Both the position numbers and the translations under genes were made by a program. From Solirubrobacterales bacterium (GTDB lineage Bacteria; Actinomycetota; Thermoleophilia; Solirubrobacterales; 70-9), in assembly GCA_020438295.1 (NCBI GenBank), contig JAGQUV010000007.1, positions 1 to 64,000 of the forward strand: a stretch of DNA of 64,000 nucleotides, written 5' to 3'. Positions 23,794 to 32,096 of the stretch are shown here, piece after piece (the first letter of the stretch is position 1; each line of letters starts with the position of its first letter). The notes under the pieces were generated by a model, which made no database searches, was not told the origin of the DNA, and saw only the letters and a list, made by a program, of their open reading frames with translations.

Positions 23794-26091
23794 ATGCGCA
23801 GGATCACTTTTTCACGGAATTACACGATCTCCCTGTCGCGGACCTGTCAGTGCTACTGCAAGTACTGCGCCTTCGCAACGCACCAGGCGCACCTCCACCC
23901 GCCCGATGAAGTGGAGCGGCGCCTGGACGAGGCCGCCAGGCGAAACGCCAAGGAACTGCTCTTCCTGACCGGCGAAAGGCCCGAGGTCAATCCGGTCGTG
24001 GCCGAGAAGCTGCGGTCGTGGGGGCATCAGGACTTCACCTCGTACGTGGTCTGGGCCTGCGAGCGGGCGCTCGAGAGGGGCATCCTGCCCCATACCAACA
24101 TCGGGGTCGTGACAGCCGAGGACCTGGCTCGCCTCAGGGAGGTGACCGCCTCGCAGGGATTGATGCTGGAGTCGTCTTCGGTTCGACTGATGGACACCGT
24201 GCACGCCGGGTCGCCGACCAAGCACCCGGAGCTCCGCCTGGCCACCATAGAAGCCGCCGGTCGGCTGAAGATCCCGTTCACCACCGGCATCCTGGTCGGG
24301 ATCGGCGAGACCCGGGAGGAGCGGATCGAGTCGCTCGAGGCCCTGGCCGGGCTGCACGCCCGCTTCGGGCACATCCAGGAGGTGATCATCCAGAACTTCG
24401 TCCCGCATCCGAACTACTACGGGCAGGAACCGGCCGAGATCGCCGATCTGGCTTCGGCCGAGCGCTGGACCGGCACTGGAAAGTGGTCCGCGGAAAGCGG
24501 GGTCTGGGATGCCGGGGAAGGTGACCCGGCGCCGGCGGAGCAGCGAAGGGGGCCAGGGGCTGACGGCCCGGTGCCGATGCCGGGATGGGCCTGCCCGGTC
24601 ACGATCGAGGACCTCGAGCTCCTGATCGGCGAGACCGAGCGACTGATGCCCGGGGTCGGGATCCAGGTACCGCCGAACCTGTCCGACTGGTGGATCGGGC
24701 TGGCCGAAGCGGGAGCGACCGATTTCGGCGGGCTCTCGGCCAACGGTGACCACATCTCACCGGAACACCCGTTCCCCAGCCCCCATCAGATCCGCAAGCA
24801 GCTCACGCCGCGAGGCTTCGCCCTTACCGAGCGTCTCTGCGTCTACCCCCAGTACATGAACCCCGAGTGGATGGAGCAGGGCGTGCTCGACGTGATCAAG
24901 CTCAAGTACTGGAGCTTCATACCCCGGCTCGGCTCCGGGCGCCGGAGCAGTGAGGAGATCGACCCGGGGCTCGCCGGTGAGGCGATCGCCAAGGGGCGAG
25001 AAGGGGCCCGGCTGAGCGAGGATGAGCTGACCGCGCTGTTCGCCGAGACCCGACCGGAAGTGATCGAGGAGATCAGGGTCGCGGCCGACGGTCTCAGGGC
25101 CGAGCTGGCAGGCGACACGGTCACCTTCGTGGTGAATCGCAACATCAACTTCACCAACATCTGCGTGGTCGGGTGCGCATTTTGCGGCTTCGGCCAGGGC
25201 AAGCGGTCCCCCGACGCCTACGAATCCAGCCGGGAGGATTTCATCGGCCGGGTGGAAGAGGCGGTCGAGTTCGGGGCGACCGAGCTCTGCATGCAGGGCG
25301 GGATCCACCCCGAACTCGACCTCGAGGCCTACGGCGGATGGCTCAGGCTGGCCAAAGAAGTGGCCCCCGACATCCACTTGCACGCCTACTCCCCGATGGA
25401 GATAAACCACATGTGCGAGCGGTCCGGGCTGCCGCCGTCTGACGTGTTCGCCTATCTGATCGAGTGCGGTCTCGGCTCCACGCCGGGCACCGCGGCCGAG
25501 GTACTCGACGACGGGGTCCGGCAGCGGATCTCACCGAACAAGCTGCCGTCGGCCCGCTGGGTCGAGATCATCGAAGCGGCGCACGGCGCCGGCCTCAACT
25601 CGACCTCCACCGTGATGTTCGGGCATATCGAGGAGCCGCGTGAGCTGGCCCGCCACATGGAAGTCATCCGGTCGGTTCAGGAGCGGACCGGCGGCATCAC
25701 CGAGTTCGTCCCGCTCAGTTTCATCCCGTACAACACCCTGCTCGGCCGGACCCACGGCGTGGCCGAGATCTCGATAGAGGAGAACCTGAAGCACACCGCG
25801 GTCTTTCGGCTGGCCCTCGGCCGGGCGATCACCAACCTCCAGGCGAGCTGGGTCAAGATGGGCCTCGAGGGCGCGACCGAGGCCCTGCGCTGGGGGGTCA
25901 ACGATCTGGGCGGCACGCTGATGGAGGAGAGCATTTCGCGAATGGCCGGCTCCCGGCACGGGGTCCGCCTCGAAGTCGACGAACTGGTCGCGGCGGCCCG
26001 CCGCGCCGGTCGTCCCGCGGCCCAGCGCACCACCGGCTACGAGATCATCGAGGCTTATTCCGAGACCGATCCGGAGCCGGCCGCGGCCTGA
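23794..26091 (+). CDS. fbiC: FO synthase (fused CofG-CofH)
   Basis: 765 residues with two radical SAM domains. The first cluster motif is C18-x3-C22-x2-C25 (CofG half), the second C457-x3-C461-x2-C464 (CofH half). Together they make 7,8-didemethyl-8-hydroxy-5-deazariboflavin (FO), the F420 chromophore, from tyrosine and 5-amino-6-ribitylaminouracil. The fusion order is the same as in mycobacterial FbiC, slightly shorter. ATG 23794 has a TAGTTT 9 bases upstream and no ribosome site. It opens a plus-strand unit opposite the other F420 genes. Confidence 0.96.
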   Translation: MRRITFSRNYTISLSRTCQCYCKYCAFATHQAHLHPPDEVERRLDEAARRNAKELLFLTGERPEVNPVVAEKLRSWGHQDFTSYVVWACERALERGILPHTNIGVVTAEDLARLREVTASQGLMLESSSVRLMDTVHAGSPTKHPELRLATIEAAGRLKIPFTTGILVGIGETREERIESLEALAGLHARFGHIQEVIIQNFVPHPNYYGQEPAEIADLASAERWTGTGKWSAESGVWDAGEGDPAPAEQRRGPGADGPVPMPGWACPVTIEDLELLIGETERLMPGVGIQVPPNLSDWWIGLAEAGATDFGGLSANGDHISPEHPFPSPHQIRKQLTPRGFALTERLCVYPQYMNPEWMEQGVLDVIKLKYWSFIPRLGSGRRSSEEIDPGLAGEAIAKGREGARLSEDELTALFAETRPEVIEEIRVAADGLRAELAGDTVTFVVNRNINFTNICVVGCAFCGFGQGKRSPDAYESSREDFIGRVEEAVEFGATELCMQGGIHPELDLEAYGGWLRLAKEVAPDIHLHAYSPMEINHMCERSGLPPSDVFAYLIECGLGSTPGTAAEVLDDGVRQRISPNKLPSARWVEIIEAAHGAGLNSTSTVMFGHIEEPRELARHMEVIRSVQERTGGITEFVPLSFIPYNTLLGRTHGVAEISIEENLKHTAVFRLALGRAITNLQASWVKMGLEGATEALRWGVNDLGGTLMEESISRMAGSRHGVRLEVDELVAAARRAGRPAAQRTTGYEIIEAYSETDPEPAAA

Positions 26092-26092
26092 G

Positions 26093-27082
26093 ATGAGGGC
26101 GATGCTGCTCGAAGCCCAGCCCGGCCAACTCCGCCCGGCCGAGCTTGCCGACCCGGAGCCGGGGCCGGGCCAGGTAGGACTCGAGGTCGCGGTGTGCGGG
26201 GTCTGTCGTACCGACCTGCATCTGATCGACGGAGAGCTGGATGGCGCCCGTCTGCCACTGGTCCCGGGCCATCAGATCGTGGCCCGGGTCGATTCGCTCG
26301 GGGCAGGGGCAGAGCGATTCGCGATCGGCGAACGGGTCGGAGTCCCCTGGCTGGCCTGGACCTGCGGCGAATGCCGCTACTGCGAGAGCGGCCGGGAGAA
26401 CCTCTGCCCGCGGGCGCTCTTCACCGGCTTCACGGTTGACGGCGGCTACGCCGAGCGGGCGGTCGCCGACGAGCGGTTCTGCTTTCCGATACCGGACCGG
26501 CTCGGCGACGTCGAGGCGGCTCCGCTCCTGTGCGCCGGGATGATCGGGCACCGGGCGCTTCGGATCGCCGGCGACGGCGAGCGGCTGGGCCTCTACGGGT
26601 TCGGTTCTTCCGCCCACATCCTGTGCCAGATCGCGGTCGGACAGGGGAGGAGGGTGTTCGCTTTCACCCGGCCCGGGGATAGCGAAGGCCAGCGTTTCGC
26701 ACGGGAACTGGGAGCCGAATGGGCTGGTGATTCCGGCCAATCGCCACCGGAGCAGCTGGACGCGGCGATCATCTTCGCCCCGGTCGGTGAGCTGATGGTC
26801 GCCGCGCTCGAGGCCAGTGCGCCGGGGGCCAGGGTGGTCAGCGCGGGGATCCACATGAGCGACATCCCTTCGTTTCCGTACGAACTGCTCTGGGAAGAGC
26901 GCAGCCTGCACTCGGTCGCCAACCTGACCCGGGCCGACGGGGACGCTCTGCTGGCCCAGGCCGCCGAGTTCGGAGTAACCACCAGGGTGGCCAGGCGACC
27001 GCTCGAGAAGGCCGGAGAAGCGCTGGAGGAACTCCGCAACGGAGAGGTCCAGGGCTCGATCGCGATCGACCTCGGCCTCTGA
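26093..27082 (+). CDS. Zinc-dependent alcohol dehydrogenase
   Basis: 329 residues of the medium-chain reductase family. The catalytic zinc cysteine is in C-G-V-C-R-T-D-L-H, the structural zinc lobe is C-G-E-C-R-Y-C-x7-C, and the NAD(P) site is shortened to Y-G-F-G-S-S-A. This is the AdhP/propanol-preferring type. It starts 1 base after the fbiC stop, so it is translated from the same mRNA, but nothing in the protein links it to F420 itself. Confidence 0.88.
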   Translation: MRAMLLEAQPGQLRPAELADPEPGPGQVGLEVAVCGVCRTDLHLIDGELDGARLPLVPGHQIVARVDSLGAGAERFAIGERVGVPWLAWTCGECRYCESGRENLCPRALFTGFTVDGGYAERAVADERFCFPIPDRLGDVEAAPLLCAGMIGHRALRIAGDGERLGLYGFGSSAHILCQIAVGQGRRVFAFTRPGDSEGQRFARELGAEWAGDSGQSPPEQLDAAIIFAPVGELMVAALEASAPGARVVSAGIHMSDIPSFPYELLWEERSLHSVANLTRADGDALLAQAAEFGVTTRVARRPLEKAGEALEELRNGEVQGSIAIDLGL

Positions 27083-27087
27083 TCGCA

Positions 27088-27113
27088 GAGCCCGCCTCCT
27101 GGCGGTTCGGCTC
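27088..27113. terminator. Imperfect hairpin between convergent genes
   Basis: GAGCC-CGCC, loop TCCT, GGCG, then GGCTC after a 4-base bulge. It lies between the alcohol dehydrogenase and cofE stops. Confidence 0.3.
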
Positions 27114-27119
27114 GTCCGG

Positions 27120-27914
27120 TTAGCGGAACAGGTCGTCGCCGGGCGGCCTGATCTGGTCGGCGCACCCGGGGCCGTCTTCGTCCCGGACCCACCGGGCGAG
27201 GCCACCGACTACGGCTGCCGGGGTTCCGCTGGTCTTGTCGCGGACCAGGTCGGCGGCCGCCGCTATCTGGTCGGCGATCGCGATAGAGGTCGCCCCCAGC
27301 ACGGCTCCGGCGCGGTCGGCTCGGCCGCGCCAGTCGTCCAGCGGAGCGATCCCGGCCATGCCGATCGCGACTTCGGCCTGTCCGAGCCGCCAGGCGCGGC
27401 CGAAGCTGTCGGAGATGATCACCGCCGGCCTGACCCCGGCCGCGGCCGAGATCTCGCCCCTTATTCGGCGGGCTGAACGGTCGGGGTCCTCCGGTAGCAA
27501 CGAGACCGTTCCGGGCTCGGCCATGTTCGAAGCGTCGATCCCGGCGTTGGCGCAGATGAATCCGTGATGGGTCTCGGCTATCAGGATGCCCCGCTCCGGG
27601 TCGGTCCGGACGATGCTCCGGCTCTCGCGCAGGACCAACTCGACCAGCACGGCGTCACGGTCGATCTCGGCCGCCATCCGCCGGGCCTCCGGGCCCGGCT
27701 CGACCTGCGAGAGGGCGACCACGCGGCCCTCCGCCTTCGAGACCGCCTTCTGGGAGACCACCACGACGTCGTCGCCGGCCAGGCCGGTCGATTCGCCGAG
27801 CGCCGCGCCGAGGTCGAACCCCGGCCCGATCTCCGGCAGGCCGGGCACCGCGGTCACCGAGACGGACCGGCCGGGCCCGCCCGGCTGAGCTTCGGTGTAC
27901 GCGGTTTCGCCCAC
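27120..27914 (-). CDS. cofE: Coenzyme F420-0:L-glutamate ligase
   Basis: 264 residues of the CofE family, which adds gamma-linked glutamates to F420-0 using GTP. Family features: V-S-Q-K-A-V-S-K-A-E-G near residue 53, H-G-F-I-C-A-N-A-G-I-D-A-S-N, and S-D-S-F-G-R-A-W-R. It ends where the CofE domain ends, so it lacks the C-terminal FMN/nitroreductase-like half of actinobacterial FbiB. The GTG start at 27914 directly abuts the cofC stop. Confidence 0.93.
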   Translation of the reverse strand: MGETAYTEAQPGGPGRSVSVTAVPGLPEIGPGFDLGAALGESTGLAGDDVVVVSQKAVSKAEGRVVALSQVEPGPEARRMAAEIDRDAVLVELVLRESRSIVRTDPERGILIAETHHGFICANAGIDASNMAEPGTVSLLPEDPDRSARRIRGEISAAAGVRPAVIISDSFGRAWRLGQAEVAIGMAGIAPLDDWRGRADRAGAVLGATSIAIADQIAAAADLVRDKTSGTPAAVVGGLARWVRDEDGPGCADQIRPPGDDLFR

Positions 27915-28571
27915 TCAGATCCCGAGCACGGCGGCGGTCCGTCGGGCGCCGCCGGGCTTGGCGGCCAGTCGGGTGGTCAGGGCGACGATGTCTGCCGGTG
28001 TGTCGAGGTCGAGCGCCAGGCCGGCGATCTCCTCGGTGACGCCGGGCACGCCCGCTTCTCTCGCCAGGTCGAGATGGCGCCGGTGACTGCCTTCGCCGAA
28101 CGACGGCTCGATTGCGTCCGGGGGGGAGAGGACCAGGGCGTTGGTCCCGGTCCCGTGCCGGTCGGGGACGACGGTCACGAAAGGGGAGGGGACCCCGGTC
28201 AGCAGATGGTCGAGCTCCCGTGACTCGAGCAGCGGGCAGTCACCGGGCAGCAGGATCACCGTTTCCGCGCCCAGCTCCCGCGCCCGTTCGATCCCGAGCA
28301 GGGAGGCGGCCGGGTGTCCGATGCCGCCGGGATCGGCGACCACCTCGGCCCCGGACGACTCGGCCAGCGAGGCCGCCGCGGGCTCACCGGTCACGACCAG
28401 CGCGGTCCCTACCATCCGGGCCCCGGAAACGGCTTCGAGCACATCGCCCAGCATGGCCTCGACCAGGTCCCGGCGGAGCTCGGGCCCGACCGATTCGGCC
28501 ATCCGCTGCTTTGCCTGGCTGAACTGCTTGGCGGTGACGACCGCGACCGTATTCGGGGCCGGTCCACTCAC
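27915..28571 (-). CDS. cofC: 2-phospholactate / phosphoenolpyruvate guanylyltransferase
   Basis: 218 residues of the CofC/FbiD nucleotidyltransferase family, which activates phosphoenolpyruvate (actinobacteria) or phospholactate with GTP for CofD. Signs: V-A-V-V-T-A-K-Q-F at the N-terminus, L-L-P-G-D-C-P-L-L for metal and GTP binding, and V-V-P-D-R-H-G-T-G-T-N-A-L. It lies between cofD and cofE with no gaps, so cofD-cofC-cofE form an operon. Confidence 0.92.
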   Translation of the reverse strand: MSGPAPNTVAVVTAKQFSQAKQRMAESVGPELRRDLVEAMLGDVLEAVSGARMVGTALVVTGEPAAASLAESSGAEVVADPGGIGHPAASLLGIERARELGAETVILLPGDCPLLESRELDHLLTGVPSPFVTVVPDRHGTGTNALVLSPPDAIEPSFGEGSHRRHLDLAREAGVPGVTEEIAGLALDLDTPADIVALTTRLAAKPGGARRTAAVLGI

Positions 28572-28584
28572 TGCCGGCCCGTCC

Positions 28585-29511
28585 TCATGATCCGGCCAGG
28601 TGGCGGCCGACCTTCAGCACGCCACGGGCAACCGCGCGGCGGCTCTCCGTGCTGTGCATGAGCGTTGGAGTCGAAAAGGCCCGGATTCCGGTCGGAGGGG
28701 GGTCGGGGTCGTCGGCATCACAGATCATTGCGTCGATTATCCCCTCGTAGAGCGATGCCACCCCGGCCGCCGTGGTCGGCCGCCCGATCGCCTTCATGAA
28801 CAGGTCGGTCGGTCCCTTGACCACCTTCCCGGCGACGTACGGGCTGACCGCCACCACCGGCGCCGCAGAACTTCTGATCGCTTCCCTGATCCCGGGCACG
28901 GCGAGGATCGGCCCGATGCTGATCACCGGGTTCGACGGTCCGATCACGATCAGCTCGGCTTCGGCGATCGCGCCCAGGACCTCTTCTGTCGGCTCGGCTT
29001 CGGCGATGCCGTCGAGCTCCACGCCTTCGACTTCGGTGGCCCCGCCTTCGAGGATCAGGTACTCCTGGAGCCCCCGCCAGGTGCCGCTGCTCATGATCCG
29101 GGTCCGGACCGGCTGATCGGACATCGGCAGGACCCGGGCTCCGATTCCCAGTCCCCTGCCGATCTGGGCCTGGGCGTCGGTCAGGCGACCGCCCTCGGCC
29201 ATGAAGTCCCGTCGGTACAGGCAGGCGGCGAGGTCGAGGTCCGAGAGCGAGAACCAGTCGGGTGCCCCGAACGCTGCCATCCGCCTGAACACCTTGAAGC
29301 TGTCGTCCTTGATCCCCCAGCCCCGGAGCTGGTCGATCTCGCCGGCCAGCCAGTAGGTGACCAGGTCGGGGTCGGGTGACACGTGTACACCGAGTAGCTC
29401 TATGTCATCGCCGGTGTTGACGATCACGTCGAGCCGGTCGCCGACCGCGTCCTGCATACCGGCGGCAAGCTTCGCCCCGCCGGTGCCCCCGGCCAGCAGC
29501 GCGACCTTCAC
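28585..29511 (-). CDS. cofD: 2-phospho-L-lactate transferase (CofD/FbiA)
   Basis: 308 residues from GTG 29511, which begins exactly at the family's V-K-V-A-L-L-A-G-G-T-G-G-A-K-L motif; the open frame to 29607 runs into the upstream gene and is not used. CofD joins the activated phosphoenolpyruvate or lactate to FO to give (dehydro-)F420-0. N-T-G-D-D and I-G-P-S-N-P are the expected nucleotide- and FO-binding segments. It lies 13 bases upstream of cofC. Confidence 0.95.
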   Translation of the reverse strand: MKVALLAGGTGGAKLAAGMQDAVGDRLDVIVNTGDDIELLGVHVSPDPDLVTYWLAGEIDQLRGWGIKDDSFKVFRRMAAFGAPDWFSLSDLDLAACLYRRDFMAEGGRLTDAQAQIGRGLGIGARVLPMSDQPVRTRIMSSGTWRGLQEYLILEGGATEVEGVELDGIAEAEPTEEVLGAIAEAELIVIGPSNPVISIGPILAVPGIREAIRSSAAPVVAVSPYVAGKVVKGPTDLFMKAIGRPTTAAGVASLYEGIIDAMICDADDPDPPPTGIRAFSTPTLMHSTESRRAVARGVLKVGRHLAGS

Positions 29512-29539
29512 GGCCGGCGATCCACCGTGCAGGGTGAAG

Positions 29540-30238
29540 TCACGCGAACGGATCTCCGTCCGGCAGGCCGGTGAACCGGATGCCGGCATGGGTCTTGTAG
29601 CGGACATTGATCGAGATCAGCAGCGCCGTGAGCTGTTCCGCGATACGTGACATCTCGAGGCTGCCCGCGTTCACGGGGCGGAGGCCCTCGATCATGCCGA
29701 TCAGCCGGGCCACCCTGGCCTTGTCGGCTTTGCGGTCACCGCAGATCGGCACATCTTCGTCGAGTTCGGCCGAGAGATCGCCGAGGCCGGGGCCGCTGAC
29801 CGTGTGGAGCGCCGAGACCACGGTGACCCCGTCCGGTGCCATCTCCTGCGCCTGCTGGGCGGCCGACCCCTGCCAGACCCCGATCGTGCGGGTCGGCTTG
29901 CCCCCTACCGCCGCCGCCAGCGGGACCGAGCAGTCGACCAGGATCTGGCCATGCGTGAGCACCTCCCCGAGGTCGGTCAGGTACTCCGACTGGCTGCGGA
30001 ACGGGATCGTCAGGAAGACGATCTCCGCCTGCCGGGCGGCTTCATGGTTGACCATGCCGGTCACTTCGCCACCGCTGTCGCCGGCCGCCTTCTCGGCCGC
30101 CTCCGCAGCCCGGCCGGCGTCCCGGGAGCCGATGATCACTTTGGCGCCCGCCCTGGCCCAACGCCGGGCCAGACCCGAGCCCAGGGGCCCGGTACCGCCG
30201 AGTACAGGAATGACTGGTCTGCTCTGAGTATCGGTCAC
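29540..30238 (-). CDS. fno: NADPH-dependent F420 reductase
   Basis: 232 residues of the Fno/NpdG family, which moves hydride between NADPH and F420. The Rossmann motif G-G-T-G-P-L-G-S-G-L is at the N-terminus, followed by I-I-G-S-R-D for the NADPH phosphate. The frame extends to 30544 across the divergent gene, so GTG 30238 is the start; it puts the Rossmann strand at residue 10 and a TAGACT box 8 bases upstream. It is the first gene of the cofD-cofC-cofE unit. Confidence 0.92.
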   Translation of the reverse strand: MTDTQSRPVIPVLGGTGPLGSGLARRWARAGAKVIIGSRDAGRAAEAAEKAAGDSGGEVTGMVNHEAARQAEIVFLTIPFRSQSEYLTDLGEVLTHGQILVDCSVPLAAAVGGKPTRTIGVWQGSAAQQAQEMAPDGVTVVSALHTVSGPGLGDLSAELDEDVPICGDRKADKARVARLIGMIEGLRPVNAGSLEMSRIAEQLTALLISINVRYKTHAGIRFTGLPDGDPFA

Positions 30239-30246
30239 GGCGCCGG

Positions 30247-30256
30247 AGTCTATTGT
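30247..30256. promoter_or_regulatory. Overlapping divergent -10 boxes
   Basis: The bases AGTCTATTGT contain TAGACT for the minus strand (30247-30252, 8 bases before fno) and TATTGT for the plus strand (30251-30256, 7 bases before ATG 30264). The two hexamers share two bases, so polymerase would compete for one site to make both leaderless transcripts. Confidence 0.45.
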
Positions 30257-30263
30257 TCGGCCC

Positions 30264-30647
30264 ATGCCGATAATCGACCAAGTGGGAAGCGAACGCGAAG
30301 AAGAGTTCACGGTGGACGGGTGGCTGGTCACGGACGTGGGCGGGACGATCGGCGCGCACGTCCTCTCGACGCCGGGGATGATCGGCATGATGGAGCACAA
30401 CGCGACCCTGCTCGCCGCACCGCACCTCGGAGAGGGAACGGCTACGGTCGGCTTCGAGGTCTCGGTCAAGCACGTGGCCGGCGCGTTCGAAGGGGCAGAG
30501 TGCACCGCCTGGGCCAGGCTGGACGAAGTGATCGACGACCGCAAGCTGCGGTTCGCGGTCGAGGTGCGCGAGGGCGACCGGACGATCGGCGTCGGCCGGC
30601 ACGAGCGCCGGGTGATCGAGGTCCCAGGCGCCGGGACCGGCGGTTGA
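30264..30647 (+). CDS. FlK-like hot-dog thioesterase
   Basis: 127 residues with a single hot-dog fold similar to fluoroacetyl-CoA thioesterase and related acyl-CoA thioesterases: H-V-L-S-T-P-G-M-I-G-M-M-E, then G-x-x-T-V-G-F-E-V-S-V-K-H and E-V-R-E-G-D-R-T-I-G-x-G-x-H-E-R. The Thr/Glu/His set of FlK is plausible here but not proven. Its stop overlaps the TTG start of the HMG-CoA lyase gene (TTGA). Confidence 0.75.
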   Translation: MPIIDQVGSEREEEFTVDGWLVTDVGGTIGAHVLSTPGMIGMMEHNATLLAAPHLGEGTATVGFEVSVKHVAGAFEGAECTAWARLDEVIDDRKLRFAVEVREGDRTIGVGRHERRVIEVPGAGTGG

Positions 30648-31573
30648 GCCCCCGGACCGAAAGTCGCCTTCCGGACGCGGTCCGGATCCGCGAGGTCGGC
30701 CCCCGCGACGGTTTCCAGAATGAGCCCGAGGTCATCGAGACGGGCGACAAGATCAGGTTGATCGACCTGCTCTCGTCGACCGGACTGAACCGGATCGAGG
30801 TGGCCTCGTTCGTCCGGCCGGACGTGATCCCACAGCTGGCCGACGGCGAGCAGGTGCTTCGCGGCATCCGGCGTCGTGAGGGCGTCCGGTTCTCGGTGCT
30901 GATCCCCAACCGGAGGGGGCTCGAGCGGGGACTCGAGCTACGGGAGCGGTTCGATGAAGCTAGCTTCTTCCTCTCGGCGTCGGAGACCCACAACCGGAAG
31001 AACGTCAATCGTTCGGTCGAGCAGTCGCTGAACGACCTTGAGCTGTCGATCCCGGTCGCCAGGCAGGCCGGTCTCGGGTGCACCAGCGTGATCGCCACAT
31101 CGTTCGGTTGCCCGTACGAGGGCAGGGTCGATCCGGAACGGGTCCTCTCGATCGCCGAACGGCTGGTCGCCGCCGGAAGCGACGAGATCGGGTTCGGCGA
31201 TACGACCGGGATGGCGAACCCGGTCCAGGTCGGCGCCTTTTTCCGGGGGGCCCGGGACCGCCTGGCCGGGGTCGAGCTGACCGCCCACTTCCATGACACC
31301 CGCGGCCAGGGCCTGGCCAACGTGCTGGCCGCCCTGCAGCAGGGAGTCGACTCGTTCGAGTCGAGCTTCGGTGAACTGGGCGGCTGCCCGGTGCCCCCCG
31401 GGGCAACCGGCAATGTCGCCACCGAAGACGTGGTCTCGATGATCTCGGAGATGGGGATCGAGACCGGGGTCGAGCTTCCCCTGCTGATCGAGGCTTCCGC
31501 TGCGGCCCAGGAGGTGCTCGGCCGCCGGCTGGGTTCCCACGTGCTCAAGGCCGGGCCGATCGATTGGCGCTAG
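30644..31573 (+). CDS. mvaB: Hydroxymethylglutaryl-CoA lyase
   Basis: 309 residues of the HMGL-like TIM barrel. V-G-P-R-D-G-F-Q-N-E, S-F-G-C-P-Y, H-F-H-D-T-R-G-Q with the metal histidines, and the C-terminal cysteine loop G-G-C-P-V-P-P-G-A-T-G-N are all present. It splits HMG-CoA into acetyl-CoA and acetoacetate in leucine breakdown. The start is taken as TTG 30644 overlapping the previous stop, giving translational coupling; the frame itself is open much further upstream. Confidence 0.9.
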   Translation: MSPRTESRLPDAVRIREVGPRDGFQNEPEVIETGDKIRLIDLLSSTGLNRIEVASFVRPDVIPQLADGEQVLRGIRRREGVRFSVLIPNRRGLERGLELRERFDEASFFLSASETHNRKNVNRSVEQSLNDLELSIPVARQAGLGCTSVIATSFGCPYEGRVDPERVLSIAERLVAAGSDEIGFGDTTGMANPVQVGAFFRGARDRLAGVELTAHFHDTRGQGLANVLAALQQGVDSFESSFGELGGCPVPPGATGNVATEDVVSMISEMGIETGVELPLLIEASAAAQEVLGRRLGSHVLKAGPIDWR

Positions 31574-31576
31574 TCT
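31571..31576 (+). promoter_or_regulatory. -10 box TAGTCT, leaderless start
   Basis: TAGTCT ends 6 bases before ATG 31583 and includes the TAG stop codon of mvaB. Confidence 0.45.
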
Positions 31577-31582
31577 GAATCC

Positions 31583-31969
31583 ATGAAAAGCGATCAGTTC
31601 AGAGCGGCGGCCGAGTCCAAGGATTTCAGCGGGGTGGAGGAGATCTTCTCCCCGGACGTCGTCTTCAACAGTCCATTCGTATTCAGGCCCTACCACGGAC
31701 TCGAGCCGCTGAAGGTCCTGCTCGGAAACGTGGTCGAGGTCCTCGAGGACTTCCGCTACATCGCCCATACCGAGACCGGCGATACCGCGGTGCTGGTCTT
31801 CGAGGCCGCAGTCGGCGACCGCCTGCTGAACGGGGTCGACGTGCTCAGGTTCGGTGATGACGGAAAGGTCGCCGAGATGTCGGTGATGATCCGGCCGATG
31901 AGCGGGTTGCAGGCGGTCGGCGAGGAAATGAGCAGGCGCATGGAGGCGGCCGGAGTCAAACCGGCCTGA
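31583..31969 (+). CDS. SnoaL/NTF2-like protein
   Basis: 128 residues with the cone-shaped NTF2-like pattern: N-terminal helix, F-S-P-D-V-V-F-N-S-P-F, P-Y-H-G-L-E-P-L, a strand D-T-A-V-L-V-F-E-A and the closing I-R-P-M-S-G-L segment common in SnoaL-like polyketide-cyclase relatives. No catalytic activity can be assigned. It lies between HMG-CoA lyase and the hydroxyacyl-CoA dehydrogenase. Confidence 0.8.
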   Translation: MKSDQFRAAAESKDFSGVEEIFSPDVVFNSPFVFRPYHGLEPLKVLLGNVVEVLEDFRYIAHTETGDTAVLVFEAAVGDRLLNGVDVLRFGDDGKVAEMSVMIRPMSGLQAVGEEMSRRMEAAGVKPA

Positions 31970-32031
31970 TCCGACCCCGGCCCGGTGCCCGCCGGGCCAC
32001 GTCGGCGCCCGACCCGGTGCCCGATTCCCGT

Positions 32032-32037
32032 TAGGCT
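32032..32037 (+). promoter_or_regulatory. Candidate -10 box TAGGCT for hbd
   Basis: TAGGCT would start an mRNA with a leader of about 53 bases that carries the AGGAGG ribosome site of hbd. Confidence 0.35.
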
Positions 32038-32096
32038 GCCAATCCTGTGGTCCGGCCGACCGGGCCGAGAACCTTTCCACCAGGAGGACTGTCCGC

